From: Harmothoe impar
Taxonomy: Eukaryota; Annelida; Polychaeta; Phyllodocida; Polynoidae
DNA: 64,000 bases
Assembly (NCBI GenBank): GCA_947462335.1
Contig: OX381708.1
Coordinates: forward strand, 39,249,377-39,313,376
Direction: 5' to 3'
In this document: in pieces, positions 1-13,672 of the stretch
Position numbering within the stretch: position 1 is the stretch's first letter
How the letters are laid out: each line of letters opens with the position of its first letter
The notes under the pieces: generated by a model
The model's database searches: none
What the model was told of the DNA's origin: nothing
The model's input: the letters and a program-made list of their open reading frames with translations, nothing else
Made by a program: the position numbers and the translations under genes

Positions 1-409
1 ACTACATTATAACGTTATAACGGTGATAGATTGAGTTAGCGTAATAGGGTAACCCCTCCCAATAATGATTAAATCACGGCTAACGTAAATATATAGCACG
101 GCACTTCCCTTAAAGCCACGCAACAAAATCTCCCGGAAATGTAACCAGAGAATTCACGGAAACTCTGTGGGACTTTCTTCTGGAGAAAATAACCAATGGC
201 CAAGTTAATTACCAGAGAATGGGCTTATAAAGCACATGCCTAGGGCTCACAGACCTATAAATGTACCAGTAAATGACCATGGAGGTCTGGGCTAGTCTAG
301 TACTTAGGAGCTGCTCAGGGTAATGGGGACAGAGCCCGTCTGGGAAGGGGACAATAGGGCTAATAGAGCAACTCCTGTCTGCCGCACACTAAGGCCAATC
401 CCCTGCCTG
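1..409. other. No gene seen
   Basis: AT-rich sequence without a convincing open frame or splice-bounded exon. It contains one copy of the 9-mer GAGCTGCTC (308-316), a motif that recurs unusually often in this window. Confidence 0.5.
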
Positions 410-671
410 TTAACCCGTTAAAGGCCGCAGAGTCCATTAATGCATCATGCCCTTAGGTCTTCATGATTCATGAATGCAGCCCTGCTGAGTAACTCGATCG
501 CCAGAGCTGCATGCAAGCATCATGCCGGTCCTACGGGTTGATACACTCCCGATGGGTCGGTATGATGTATGAATGCAGACATGGTGGGTAGACTCGGCAG
601 GGCTGCATCCATCCTTAACATGAAGGGCAGAGTACATTAAAGAACTATGGCGCCCTTTATAAATGGTTTAA
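410..671. mobile_element. TTAA-flanked MITE, degraded copy 1
   Basis: The segment is bounded by TTAA at 410-413 and 668-671. Its left end reads CCCGTTAAAGGC and its right end is a diverged complement. The inside is rich in short palindromes around TGCATGCA and ATTCATGAATGC, as in the copies at 22990-23235 and 44008-44259. TTAA target duplication with ends starting CCC is typical of the piggyBac group, so a non-autonomous piggyBac-like element is the best reading. It has no coding capacity. Confidence 0.5.
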
Positions 672-2524
672 ACTACCCCCATAGGCCACTCTTTGGTTGT
701 CATACTACACAGGGCCGGAATCTCGTTATCCCGTTGGGGCTGCTGAGACTATGTTGACTGTATTTTTTGTTACAGAGGGGACGATGTGGTATATACATTG
801 TATTCTATATTGGGCACGACCATATTCAGTCAGCTTGTTAGGAATTTATTATTGCGATGAAGCTTCTTACTGGTAAACAACAGCTGATGACCCTGTCCTG
901 TGACGACATGTGCATTCCTACTACCCATATTGATGCCAGTACATTGGAAGCCTATCATCACATTGTTTCTGACTGACATATAGCAAGTCAGACAGGGGGA
1001 ATAATCGTGCCATTTTGGTGATGCCGCTGGTATATGATATCCTTAGTAATTAAAGGGCCTGATTCGATTGCAGTACATTTAAAATCACAGCATAACTCTA
1101 CTACTTGCATTCTGATAATACTCAACTCCTATACCTGCCTACTTAACCCATGTGACTTTGTCCCATTTTCTAATAGTCACGGCTGCTAAACCTCCTCACT
1201 GCATAAGGTATTGAGTCAGTACTCCTGCTCAGATTAAGCCATCCTGCAACCAGGATCCATGGTAGATCCTTCACACCGTTCTACTACTTGCCCAACCTGT
1301 GCTTTCATTGGCACACCTCAAAATGCCCTATCCCATTCACTAGTTACTCTCTTAGCCTAGCACTTTACACTACTCAAGACATATGTACTAGTACTCAAGG
1401 CATTGGCCTGTGGAGGCTGAGAATAACCTCTAGCTTCCCAACCGTTTGCCCTGCAGTATTCCTCTTCCCACAGCCCCAACTGGCTCTCGCAGTCTCCCAT
1501 AGATTCCATTCTTAGCCAGCTGTAGGCTCCCCCTCCCTAGACCCTGACCTCCACACTGTGGCAGGTTGCAGGCTGGTCACGCTACCCCCCGGCTTCCTCT
1601 AAGAGGCTGTGGTCTGCCGTGAGCTGCTCATTTAGTGAGGCTGACGTGGTATATTTGACTTGGAGCAGCTCACAGTGGGCGAATGAGCAGGTGAATGGGG
1701 CACAGACTGCGCTCCCATGTAGCAGAGTGGACATCCGGGGTAGACAGTGCCCACAGATGGGCATATGGCATTGCCCGTCCCACCAGCCAGGGGTCCATCC
1801 TCTACCACAGGACAAGCAGCTTCATCAATGCGACCAAACTAGAACTCTCCAAAATAATAAGTGTAACTTGTATACAGCTCGACACGATTCAGGTACGGAG
1901 AGACATTCAGAAAGTACATTTCAGTGCACATGATTTCAACCTATTTGGGAGAACAGCTTGCGTGCAGATCTGACATCCATTTCCCACTCCTTAAGAGTGG
2001 AGAAATTATAGTTTATAAGGAGGCAATAGCGTGTTGGTATAAGCCCTACATGTATCTGTGTGCATATATATTTCTTTATTGTCTCTTGGGGAGCACCAAT
2101 GCACAGGGAGGAGTATAGCTCCAGCCACATCCATGAATGTCTTTTGAGTCCCATATGGACATATATAATTATCTACTAAAAGATAGCACGCCCATATTCC
2201 CTATTGAGAACTAATCTATATGCGCTGTATACCCCGAGGTATATAGCATTTAGATTAGAACCAGAATATAGCACGTCTCTAGGGGGTATTAGGCCAAGGG
2301 TGGCAGGGGGAACAGGAAAGTAGAATGAAACATTTTGGATAGCACACATGGGTAGTATGCTATCTGATTGTACATACTATTCAAGAGGAAATACGGCTTT
2401 CCTTGTCCTTTAGACACTATTCAATACTCCATAGAGCGCTAATCCAGTGTCTGGAAGTGCATCTGTTCAATGCAATATTGCTCTCCTCCAGTGAGTGAGG
2501 GCTCAATGCTGCTGTCTATACAGC
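672..2524. other. No confident gene; coding-like patch near 1.6-1.9 kb
   Basis: Mostly AT-rich and stop-rich. From about 1600 to 1900 composition rises and both strands carry frames of 77-104 codons, but none has a recognisable domain, and the two strands cannot be told apart. Two GAGCWGCTC motifs lie here (1621-1629, 1663-1671). I do not call a gene. Confidence 0.4.
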
Positions 2525-3525
2525 AATGTGTGGACAACCACCGACTTAATCAGCCAAAGCCACACTGTCAAATTATACTGCCATGCTACCGGAACTATAG
2601 ACATAGGGAAGGGGTAGGGTAGTGAAGAGCTTTATCATAAGCAAGTGTGATCTATATATAGCGGCATTGCTATGGCCTTGCAAAAGAAATGTCAGATTCC
2701 TACCATTTCCAACTCTATAATACTATCTGAATTGGGATGTGAAATATCTGTGAGTGGGATTAGTTCTGACGCAGTGAAGTGAGAAGGGACCAGACTTGGA
2801 TTAATCATCATCCATCACAAAGGAACGTGATAATTGCATCAATTATGAGGTGGTGTTTTGGTAAGACCACCAGCCTATCATTTTTCATGTCCTATCGTTG
2901 TGGGATATTGGGAGTATTTTTTGATAACATCTGATAACCATTGCAGCAAATATCCCTGAACCATGCACAATTATACCAACATGGTGATGCAATATTATTT
3001 TATCCCAGCATTGATCTTGGCATGCATGACTTTAAACAGTTTTTTTCTATCCATGTTGAGGTATCCACGCGAGGACCTTCATGGAAAAATGCTGACACTG
3101 CACATAACTGCAAGACACCACAGTGACACGCTGAACCGAGCAGAAATATCAAAGGCATAGGAATCCATACGATATGGAAATGACTTCGTAACATACCTCA
3201 AAGTACCATTTACATTCACTGTCTAGTATTGATTATGTCAGATTGGAACCTTAGTGCTTTGAGCTCCCCATTATGTCTTAATTCACTCTTGCAATAAGTA
3301 CTAGCAGGATTAAGCCCAATTTCATGTTATCTGCTGCAATCACTGGTTAACGGCTCCCCCACAATCCACTTCCCAATGCACAAGAGCACCACACTATGAA
3401 GTGCATGTAGTGTTCCCTCTGATGTTAAGCCAATACTGCAGCATTTGTTAACTCTTCCTGCCGAGGCACATTGTGCCTACCTTATTATATTGAATCTTTT
3501 TGTTTGCATGAGTCAATATACACGA
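2525..3525 (+). repeat. Diverged ~1-kb direct duplication, copy A
   Basis: A block of about 1 kb recurs in the same orientation at 5289-6375. Matching landmarks in order are TGTGTGGACA, CAGCCAAAG, ACTGTCAAATTATA, GATGTGAAATATCTGTGAGT, GTGTTTTGGTAAGA, ACCATTGCAG, and a GCCAATA...CAGCATTTGTT segment near 3430. Spacing is preserved with small indels, so this is an old segmental duplication or two copies of a long repeat. No frame is conserved between the copies. Confidence 0.65.
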
Positions 3526-5288
3526 TGGAAATAGATTGATATCCGCAGCACATTTATAACTGTGCTTACCGATGCAAATATTTGATTTCAGGAATTCCAC
3601 AGCTCAATTATCTATCATATTATGTACATGCATGGTCGCTTGCTTCAGCATTGTTCCAAGATAATAGACCCCTGAACCCGTTACTATGATACATTATGGC
3701 GCCTTTAGCCCACAGAAGTGTCGTTTGCCCATCATTCTGCTGTGAGGTAACAATACACTGTATATTGCTTTCATGTATTCCCCAATATATTAACTGGACT
3801 TCAGTTCACAACTTGAAGATATATTCTTAACGATTTTGGGATATAAATGCATTTGTGAATGCAATACATTTGCTGCGTAGTCTTTAGAGATCTAACGGCA
3901 TTGTGGCCTAGATAATTTTATGCTAGTTGTGATGTCAATATAGTCGGGCTAGAATGCCTCCCTTTTGGGCTTAAGGCAACTTTGTCGGCTAAAGGCTCCC
4001 CATGGAAACTAATTCTAATAAGCAGTAACTTTTCTGAGCAGGCTTCTGACTGAATCGAGCAAGGCTACATCGTTGCTTGTTCCAGACCTTTAGTTAAAGC
4101 AAGACACCAGGTCAAAGAAACCAGATCCCGAGAGGAGATTGATTAGTGTTGACTTATTTAAGCTTTAGCAGAAGGCCCTCATAATAGGATGCCTAATAAA
4201 TAAAGTAGGGTTTGTCTGCAAAACATCCCCTTCTTTAATATATTGCATGGGATGGAGATGTTTCTCTTTCAGAATAGCCTTTGGCCTCGAAGGCAGAGTT
4301 ATTACTCTGTGTAACTGTATTTATATGTAACACCTCCCAAGTTAAATATTCATACAGTGTAAGGAGATGAATTTCTATTTGGGTATTTGTCGAACATCTA
4401 AAGAGGGTTTATACTCTATGTATAAAAAAACAATACTTTTTGCTGTCGATTTTTTTCTACAGTAAAATATCATCTTCAAACATCTGAAATGTTTCAGGCA
4501 TCTGAACTCTGACATGTCTGATATTGTAATACTAGGCACTATATGTAGACCCGAGACTATCTATCTTGGTATAGGTGTGGCAGAATTAAACTAATGTGGT
4601 GGGTTGCAAATGTCTGGTAGAGGAATATTGGGGCTGCTTGGCATGCCATGTCGTGTCCACTGTCGTATGACAGCTTTATAACATGCAGGTCTATAGAACC
4701 TGTTCTTTTACTTGTGCGCCACTATTCTCAGCCTGGCGGGAAGAAGGTTCTTAGCCCATAATATGAGGGCTGCTTGGAACGTCCCTCATACAGTCTGTGC
4801 ACTGAAAACCTCAGGGTCGTCATTTTGAGATGAACTTTATTCATACACCATTCTCCAGAGCACCTGAAATTATTCATCATGACAACCTAGGTCGTCATAA
4901 TGACCTTCCTCTGGGTTTTCAGTGTGACAGTCCCTATGAAGAGCAGGCAGCCCAGAGCTGTGTACAAAGGTACTCTAGTCAGTAACTGAAAGCTGTGAAC
5001 AGCAGTTACTGTGCATATTATGAATGAGATGGGTCTAGTACCATATGAGCGCAGATTGGGTGAACACTGCATAAATACACCAATTTTAGGCCTCAATATA
5101 TATATTCTCTAGATAGCTGCCTATGTGCATTTTAATAGTACTGGCCTTAGACAATATAGCGTATAAAATTCCATAGAGCCCTTGTTCATTGTTCATAGGG
5201 CACATTTGAGTGTTTATTCCAATACATTATCAGCATGGGAGGTGAATCAGAATAAATAACTACAGACACCCACCTCAATGCCGGCTCT
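3526..5288. other. No gene seen
   Basis: AT-rich sequence between the two duplicated blocks. The longest open frame is 69 codons on the minus strand near 4.9-5.1 kb and has no domain features. Nothing else is supported. Confidence 0.5.
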
Positions 5289-6375
5289 AATGTGTGGACA
5301 CCTACCCACACCCCTGCTTGTAAATCAGCCAAAGTCATACTGTCAAATTATAGACCATCAGACTGTAATACTTGCAGACATGTGCTGCTGATAGATGTGG
5401 GCCCTTATCTACTGTCTGCTATAATTATAACCAGGCATCTGGAGACACTGCTATGTTTTTTTTTCAAGAAATCACAGACGTTTTACTGATTCTCACTCAT
5501 TTATTACACTACTATCTTAACTTGGATGTGAAATATCTGTGAGTGCATGGGATTAGTTCTGAGGTAGTCAAGTATAAGGGAACCAGACTGGGATTGATAT
5601 GCATCTACCACAAAGGGGTGTGGTAATTGCTTTAAGTATGATATTGTGTTTTGGTAAGATCTTGAGACCGTTGGATAATGGTGTACTGTACTGTAGAGAA
5701 TATTGGGGGTATTTTTCAATAAGCCCCAAACCATTGCAGTAAACTAACCTATTCCTTGCATAAGGCAGGTGTTGGGCATATGCACATACCATTGACCATA
5801 GGTGATTGATCAGGTATTGCACTTTAGTTCATATCCACCATCTCAAAGTAACCTTTATAACAGAGAATCTTATATTATAGATGATGAAGGGCGTACTTAA
5901 CCAGGTGGGTATGGGCTATTGTAAACTGAATGTAATCTTTTACAAAAAAACTCTCATGTTTCCAGGCTTGATAATGCAGGAATTGCCTAATTCAATACAG
6001 AAGTGCCCATTAGGATGAGCAGATGCACTCCCGATTTAGAACTCCAGTACATTGAGCCGCTCCCTATTAATATCTCAAATCACTGTTGCAATGAGTACTA
6101 GCCAAAAAGAAAACTCTCGGTGACTTCTCCAACTGCAACCAGTGGTTGATGTCTGCTCCACGATCTCCTTTGTGAAGTGAGATGTGTATTGATGGGGTGT
6201 CAGCAGTTTCCCTTTTCAAGGTGTAGGAGCACCAAACTGTGAGGTAGTTTTATTTCTTATTTCAAGCCAATATTCCAGCATTTGTTTGATTGATACATTT
6301 CTCTTCTCGCTGTAACACATATATATCTACCACATCGACTATTGTATGCATGACTCTATTATACACAGTGCCTGA
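5289..6375 (+). repeat. Diverged ~1-kb direct duplication, copy B
   Basis: Second copy of the block at 2525-3525, about 2.76 kb downstream in the same orientation, with the same series of landmarks and scattered substitutions and indels. Both copies end near a pyrimidine-rich CTCTTC segment followed by GCATGA. Confidence 0.65.
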
Positions 6376-9330
6376 GATAAGATAAAATCTGAACAATACC
6401 TGTATCCATTAGGCAGACACCATGTCACTATCCAACACAATGTAGATTTTCTGAGTAATGGCTTGACCCTGGCTTATCCTAGACCTTTAGATGGACCAGT
6501 ATCCCAGGGGCCTAACGGAAGTATTGCAATGAGCAGGTGTTAGGATGATGCATTGCTTTATGAACATGTATTCCATTCTCAGTAAAGCACTTAAAAAAAT
6601 AGATACTAGGGGCGAGGTCTCCAAGCAGAGCAATACAAAGTGTCTCCATAAGGCCTTTTGTCTTCGGCTGTTGCAGTTCGGCCCTAGGTAGGCTTTCTAC
6701 ATCAGGGTTATTCAATTTTATCCGTATTATTTAGTTCCCTAGTCTAGAAAAAATTCTTAATTAGTCTACATATGATTCTGTTCTGGCGTTCTATGTTGGT
6801 GCATTACACGTTAGACATTTCCAAATTCGGAGCAGTTCAAGAGTTATAATAACAGGTGATAGCTTCCAGCATGGAATTTTAGAATGTCAACGTGTGAAAC
6901 TCGAGACTAAATAATTGACGTCACACGTCATTATCGATGTGATAATGAATGGTATATGTGATTGATATCACATGTCAACCAGGGCATCTTTACTTCTCTT
7001 CATATGTTACAGAAATAAAGAATTTTAGCTTTTGTCAACAGGCCGCCCTGATGATTTTCGTCCTTTTTCTTTGTTATCTGTGCAAACTAATGTTTAACCT
7101 TCACATCTGTGAAGATTGGTGAAGGTAATGGCAATAATACATCTTTGGACCGTCTCAAAAACCGTCTCACCTCACTTTTATGTAGGAACAAAGAGTATTC
7201 TGTGCAAAGTTTCAGTTGGGGAAGGTCTGTAGTTTACTTAGAACCCTATCCTTAAGCATTGGGCAGAAAAAGTTGGTTTTGTGTAGTTTATGCGACCTTT
7301 TTTCAATATCTGTTTTCTATATGAAATATTGCGTCTTTTGTTTTAATATTAATGATATGGATTGGCATTGATTAAGACTTATATCTTGGTGGGTTCAAAG
7401 ATTTTATTTGCAGGTTTTTCACAGTGAAATAAGAGACAGAATGCAACAGATTTTTTCGGCAAAAAACGGAAAAATACCTGTCGTATAAGAACCTGGCACG
7501 GAGGTGCCCTGGTTCAATCATCTAATCTAGTATTGACCAATGGTGTTGTAAAGCACTATTGCAGGGTATGAAGGTAGTTTATGGGACTCCTATAATTGGA
7601 ACATAGGGTTTTCTTTGAATATGACGGGCCTTGTTTCCTCCTCCGCCCCTTACACATGTATTTATACCCAAGACTATCCTATCACTTAAATAGCCCAAAG
7701 GAGATCTTAGGATAGCGGGAGAAAGCTTTTATCAACTGCATAGGATTGAGAGCAATTGCCATAATCACCCCATGGTGAGCTAAGGATTGTTTCTAAAGAT
7801 ATCACACCGAGATGTCTTAAGGACCACTTAAAGACCGCTTGGTGGATCAATGCACCCACTCATTATGTGGGTATAGCGATATGCAAAACACGCCTCAGCA
7901 TCTCCTGCAAGTATGTCCCTACAGTAGCTTTAGAAACCTTGCTCTGTAACATATGTACATGCAGTTGTGAATAATGTCTGGAAATCGCCCTTTATCTTTA
8001 GGGAAGCACAATTGTTTATCGTTATTTATACTAGAGTTTTCGGTAAAGAGACAACACCACTGTGACTGTGGCAAATGTACATCGTTAGTAGAAACATGTG
8101 ATAAGAAAAACGCCATCACATAGCACATGGAGGTGTTCTCATTACATGGCCGGCAGATGGCCCTTGGAGCTGCTCCAATCCGAGCTGCTCCTCATTATAA
8201 GGATGAAATACGCCTAGGTCTCTTTATTAAAACTGTAAAGTGCAGCCTCCCCTAAACTTCCGCACCCAAGTGGCCTGATGGCTCCTCTCAGAACATCAAA
8301 CGCATATGACTTGGTAGGAGAAGCTTCCCCGATGCCTATACCTCTACACTTGCCTTCTTAGAGGGGCTGGCAGGAACTGCTACACAGCACTGGTAACTAG
8401 TTCATGGGGGGGGGGGGGCATTTGACAAATTGGTCTATCTAATCATCTTAAAGCAGTAGTCCCCTGAATAATGGCACTAATTATAAAGCTGTACATGTCT
8501 TCCTTCGTTTGCATGTCTTGTCCCTTCATTAGAGTTGGTCAAGCAAGTATAATCATTTTCGTTTCATCTGGGTATAATTAACACCGCGATTCGATAATTA
8601 CTAAACAGGGAAGAAATGCGGATCTCTACCCGAATGCTCAGCTACTAGTAACGTTGCACATCACCCAGTGCTCATCTGAGTGGTGAAATGAGCATTGATT
8701 CCTTTGTGACATTGACAGATTATCTCGGAGATTGCCTCTGCTGATCTAGAAAGTCCTTGTACCGTTAGCTCTATGTACTATAGAAAATCAGTCGGTCTTC
8801 ATTGTTCATCAAATAGATCTATTATAAAAACCGCAAGGGTCAAACGTAATTTGGGACAAAAATAGAAGAAAATCCTACAACTAATAACTCCATTGACGAC
8901 AAATAGGCGTCTCTCATTTAATAGCAGTTGTATGGCCACTGTGGAGGTTGCATGTACATGTATATTATAGCACTTGGTACCAGAATCAAGTAGCGGTGTA
9001 TGTTATGATGAAACGCACAAGCACTAATTCCCCTATGCCTAGAGGTTAATATTTATATGATGACTTGTCATATCTGGTTGTATACGTGGACATTTGTTAA
9101 ATGTTATAGATACCTATGGTAATAGAATCAGCCACTCCAATAAGCTTAATTGCCACTACACCAAATTTAATTGCTGTGTCGGAAATAGCTGACAGAGGAT
9201 AATGATACATATGACAAGTTTTATATTACAGAGTACACCTGTAGCACATAGCGTAACTGCATCTATCCAATATAATGAACCTTACGCTGGTTATGAAAGG
9301 GACCAGAACCAATTATGACAAATCTGGTTA
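6376..9330. other. No gene seen
   Basis: AT-rich, no exon-like segment. It holds a run of G at about 8407-8419 and two GAGCTGCTC motifs 15 bases apart (8167-8175, 8182-8190). The 69-codon minus frame near 7.9-8.1 kb has no supporting features. Confidence 0.45.
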
Positions 9331-9705
9331 TGTAATAGATAGACTATGGTTATGAGAAAGTAACTCAAAAGGTACCCTCTCATAACCTAATAACCATTGT
9401 CTATCTGTTTAAACCACAGCTGTAAGGTTATGTGAAGGTATGTAATAGATAGACAATGGTTATTAAAAGGTATGTAGAATTAACCACAGCTTGCTGGTGG
9501 GGGCCAGACGAGGGCGAAGCCCAAGTCGCCCTACCTGCAAGCTGTGGTTAATCTACATACCTTTTCATAACCATTGTCTATCTGACTTAACCTTCGGTAT
9601 GCAATATAACCAAGGTGCGAACCCTTTGTCTTAGCTCTCCACCGTGGGTTAAGTGCAAATAACCAAGGTGTGAAATCCTTTGTCTTGCTCCTCCGCTGTG
9701 GTTTA
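9331..9705. mobile_element. Compound foldback element
   Basis: Several inverted repeats are packed together. Arms at 9447-9494 and 9537-9583 are near-identical reverse complements of about 48 bases around a 42-base GC-richer loop. An outer pair, AGATAGACTATGG at 9337 and CCATTGTCTATCT ending at 9406, is related to the same arm. The right part carries two tandem versions of an AACCAAGGTG...CCTTTGTCTT segment. A shorter relative is at 39757-39900. No coding capacity; a foldback or MITE-type non-autonomous transposon is likely. Confidence 0.6.
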
Positions 9706-12352
9706 AAGGGAAATGGATGCTCAGGTTTTGTGCAATAATAGGCGACACTGGGTCCGGAAGGTCGACTACATGATTATTTACGGGAAATCCGGGTGCAGTG
9801 TTATGTTATATAATCAGGTGCATCACCAGCTCACCGATAAAAATAAAGATGCAGTACATTGATACAGAGCTATTTCACATGTAGCAAATTACCTTAGTTC
9901 TCCCGATGTGTCCCAATCAGCACGGAATCTATTATGGAGCCATATCACTAATAATACTAATATGTCACCGTTATTATATATGAGCATGATATGAACATGA
10001 CCTATTCGCCTTAGTTTAATTCAGAGAAAGTGTAACCATATTCTATGTATGTACCATAATCTAGGATAGTGCTCAGATGCCTTTTCTGTAAGTAAATTTG
10101 GCAAATTTGCATCAAATTGTGTCAGCCGAATTATTATTAATTGACTGTGTTAATAACAGAACGGGTGTCAGAATGACCCAAGAGCAAATGGTGTAATCAT
10201 GAAGGCCATTATATGTGTCCGGTGGCTGTATGAGGAACCTTGTACACATAGGTGTAGGGGGAGTGATTGGCCTTATTGGCTAATGTGGTTGTGTCGATCA
10301 ATGGGATTCAGGGACGTACCCGCCCCTCCAGGGCTCAGTCTGCTTAAGCCCCACAGACCTGTTGGAAGCATTCGGAAACCAATAACCCATCATCGCACTG
10401 AGCCATACAAACCTATCTTCATATGACTTTCAAACACATATAATGCAATACTAACCCTGTCAATGCAGTTGGAGAAGTGTCTGAATTATTTAAATATGAC
10501 TTCAGAATTGAAATAGCAGTTCTGACTGACGGTGGTTTCCGAAAGGTCCCAGTCCTGTATCTAGCTCCCATTGATTAGGGACACATGAGGCTGTTGGATT
10601 CTGGGGATTTGCTGATGCGATCTTGGGCGGAGACACTTGTTCCCAAAAAAAGACAAAATCCCTTTACCATGTGCCACTCACTCCTGCTGTCACACCCTCA
10701 TTGTCCTTGCTTCCTACTCCCAGCTGTGTCCCCCCCCTGTCCTGCCCTCCACTAACACCTGGCCCTCACCTACCTGACTACTACCGGTGTACACTGGTCA
10801 TCCCTCCGTGCCGCCTCAGTGCCAGCAGTGTTGTCAGCATGTGTTCCACCCTCTCCAATACTACAGGGAGGTGTTGATGCTTCCCAGCAGTATTAAAATG
10901 TCTCCAGTAACTCCTTAATGCCTCAAGGCGAGCTGCTCACAAGGTGGCTTAAGCTGTGCTGCTCATATATATGTGCAGGTGGCTGAGTAGTATATAGTAG
11001 TAGAAGCAGTAGAAGTAGTATAGTACAGAGGGGGCTTGTAGCAGGCAGTGGTATAGAGAAGGGCCTTGGCTAGACACAGCTACCTCTCACTATCTCTGTT
11101 CCCACTCTCAGACTCAGACTCTGCTGCTGCTGCCGCCCGTCAGCCTGAATACCACCATAATCACAGCTCACCAGGAACCAGCCGCAGCTCCTCTGGCGCC
11201 CCCTGGTTACCGTGACGGGAACTATGAGTGGTGAGAGGAGGGATCAGCAGTGCATCAGCCAGCTCTTGATGTGGCCTATACCCAGGGGCAGAACTAGTCA
11301 TTAATTGATTACTGTGCCTTTTAAATAATCTAACTGCCATTTATAAAAAGGTTAACACCACACAGATCAGATGCTGAAGCACAGCCAAAGCAATCGATGA
11401 GTCTTCTATGCAATCACGAGATGCTCGTTTCGAACAGGTTACGTGTTATTCAGCACTGCATTTAACGGTTTAAATATTGATTATTTACTACATTGATACA
11501 CGCCTTGTTCCTCGATGTGAACTTATATCAATCCTGTGAATCACGAACCTCTTGGGTTTAGCATGGTATACATGCATCATGCGGCACTCACAATCACACG
11601 ACAGTAAACAACATAAAGCCATAGTCCAGGCAGCACATGATATGCATGGCGTGGGGAAGTTGCAGATTCTGAGTGGTCAATACTGGGCAAACAGAGCAGT
11701 GACATATAACTCTGCCAGCTCTTCAAGGTAAAAGACACACGTTGTACATTATAGTAAAGGTCTGCCGTAACCAATAATAAACTCATAGGCTGCAGACCTT
11801 GTAGGGCTGTGAGTCAACAGCCATGAACAGTTAAAGCGATGCCACTCACCAACTGTGTGGTCTGTCTCTCCCACTTTGAATCTGAGAACTATTATTGAAT
11901 GTAATGACACAACGCAGGATTTTAAGCTGACAACGCTGTTTCAGGGGCCGAAAACCGTCAGTATTGTCAGCCAGGTTGTCCTATGTGCATGGGCCAACTA
12001 TTTCAAAGGACCATATTCGCATGCATCAATGGAGTATGGGAAATAGTGATTATGTTCTTCAATGGCCGTGCTTAAAACTAACTATGCGGTTTCCTCAATA
12101 GGAAAATGAAGACAAATCGAATCGATTTGTATTTCATTGAAGTGGTAAGCCTAAGGCGGAGATTAAAATGTATGTAACGAATGTAAAATAGCACTTTTTT
12201 CTCTTTGCCAACTGTTGGACTCTGACTTTGTTCCTGAAGCAGACTGTGGTTAGATGTTGTGCCCTTTACGCACACATAATGGTCAGACTGTTTGTGCCTA
12301 ACCTTCGGGCAAACCCCCAGAGAATAGTTAGACGCGTGGGGGGTCAACAAAG
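9706..12352. other. No confident gene; CT/GC-richer island at 10.6-11.3 kb
   Basis: Most of the interval is AT-rich and stop-rich. Between about 10.6 and 11.3 kb composition rises, with CTG/CCG codon-like runs near 11120 and possible splice signals on both strands: a minus acceptor after a pyrimidine tract near 11225, and a plus ATG followed at once by a GTGAGA donor near 11225-11232. None links to a supported exon, so no gene is called. GAGCTGCTC occurs at 10930-10938. Confidence 0.35.
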
Positions 12353-12632
12353 GTTAGAGGGTGGTCGTTTTTTATAACAGGGATTTAATTTCTGCCTGAG
12401 CATTTCTTTTTGTGTTCCTATTAATGCCTTCTTTATCCCATCCCATCAAGGTTGCAATGCTCGTGGCAGACCCACGGCAATGGTGTGTGGACTATTTCGC
12501 TATAAACGGTGGCCTTTTTTGCCTCCCCCCCCCCCCCCCCGCCGTCAAGAACGAGACAGTTCCTGGCCCATCTAGAGGGATTTGTCCTCCACCAAACCAG
12601 CCTTCTGTTGTTAAAGAAATGACCACCCCCTT
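12353..12632. mobile_element. Degenerate short inverted-repeat MITE
   Basis: The left end (TTAGAGGGTGGTCG then TTATAACAGGG) and right end (CTGTTGTTAAAGAAATGACC then ACCCCCTTA) are imperfect reverse complements. They match the ends of the better preserved 297-bp element at 31274-31570. Length is similar and the inside has a run of C, as there. Both strands have short frames across it that are by-products. Confidence 0.45.
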
Positions 12633-13672
12633 AGCTCCTTGTGGTCTATATATGAAATTGTCTGTAGCCAAATCTCCTCTTTTCCAATGTGTACAGTTGG
12701 CTGAATAGCAGACACCTCTGTAGCCCTGGGGTAGTTTTCTAGAGAGCACAGATAAACAACAGAGACCACCCTTCTGATACATACTCCTATGGAAACCCTA
12801 CCCTCCCCCACAATCCACAGACCCCCATGATAACCCACGGGAGGTGCTCACAGGGAGATGTGAGCAGATCAAACAGCTCAGTCTGGGATCTGAAGCTGTG
12901 GCCCCTAAACACAATACCACACAACCTAAATTGATCTGAGAAATAGATTTCCTCAGCGGCAAACCATATTTAGGTATCTGTTTGAGGGACTTCCTGAAAT
13001 GCTGACAATAGCACAGAGTGTTTGGGGATGATGACAGGAGTGGATAGCCTGAAGGTGTTATCAGAAGAAGTCCTTTCCCAAGGAGATTACTTCACATTGG
13101 GTGGCCCTGAGCCTGGGTATTTCTTGTGTGGAATGATTCAAAGGTTCATCCCATTTAATTGTATAATACCCTTGACATCTTCAAGTGGATGCTGCCAATA
13201 GGCAACTAGCTTTAGTATCAGCATGAAAATTAAAGTACATAATTGCTTCATTCCCCATGAAAAGAGTGTAAGGAGTGTATTTCATAGATACATATGATAT
13301 ACACTCTGATGGAGTGGTCATCTTCCCAGATATTCACTTATCCCATTAGTAGTATCTGCAATTGAGGGCACTCTGCTTGGAAATTTCTTTTACAAAATTT
13401 CATGACTTTCCAGACAACGTTTAAATTCCATGACATTCCATGACACGTGGGAACCTTGCGATAGACATTGCCTGTTTATATCAAGCCAAGCAAGGTGGGA
13501 GTCCAGGTGGTAGGGAAGAAACGCTGTCAGGTATTGCCTATTGGTAAGGACAGCTGAGGCATGCTTTCAATAATTAAATGCGCCACCAGTGTCTTAATAG
13601 GCAGTGTGTACACATGTGTAGGATATATTGACCGTGTAAGTGAGGGACCAGGCAGTAATGGAGGTATGCAAA
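12633..13672. other. No gene seen
   Basis: AT-rich, no exon signal supported. Near 13.40-13.45 kb is a short series of CCATGACATT-like motifs resembling those inside the hAT-like element at 30.2-31.2 kb, so an old fragment of that family may lie here. Confidence 0.4.

Noticed and set aside
7500..7530. GGTTCAATC as a possible tRNA B box
   Set aside because: No matching A box, acceptor stem or anticodon arm could be placed around it.
12412..12838. Overlapping frames of 75-98 codons on both strands
   Set aside because: They cover the degenerate MITE and its C run; no splice or domain support.
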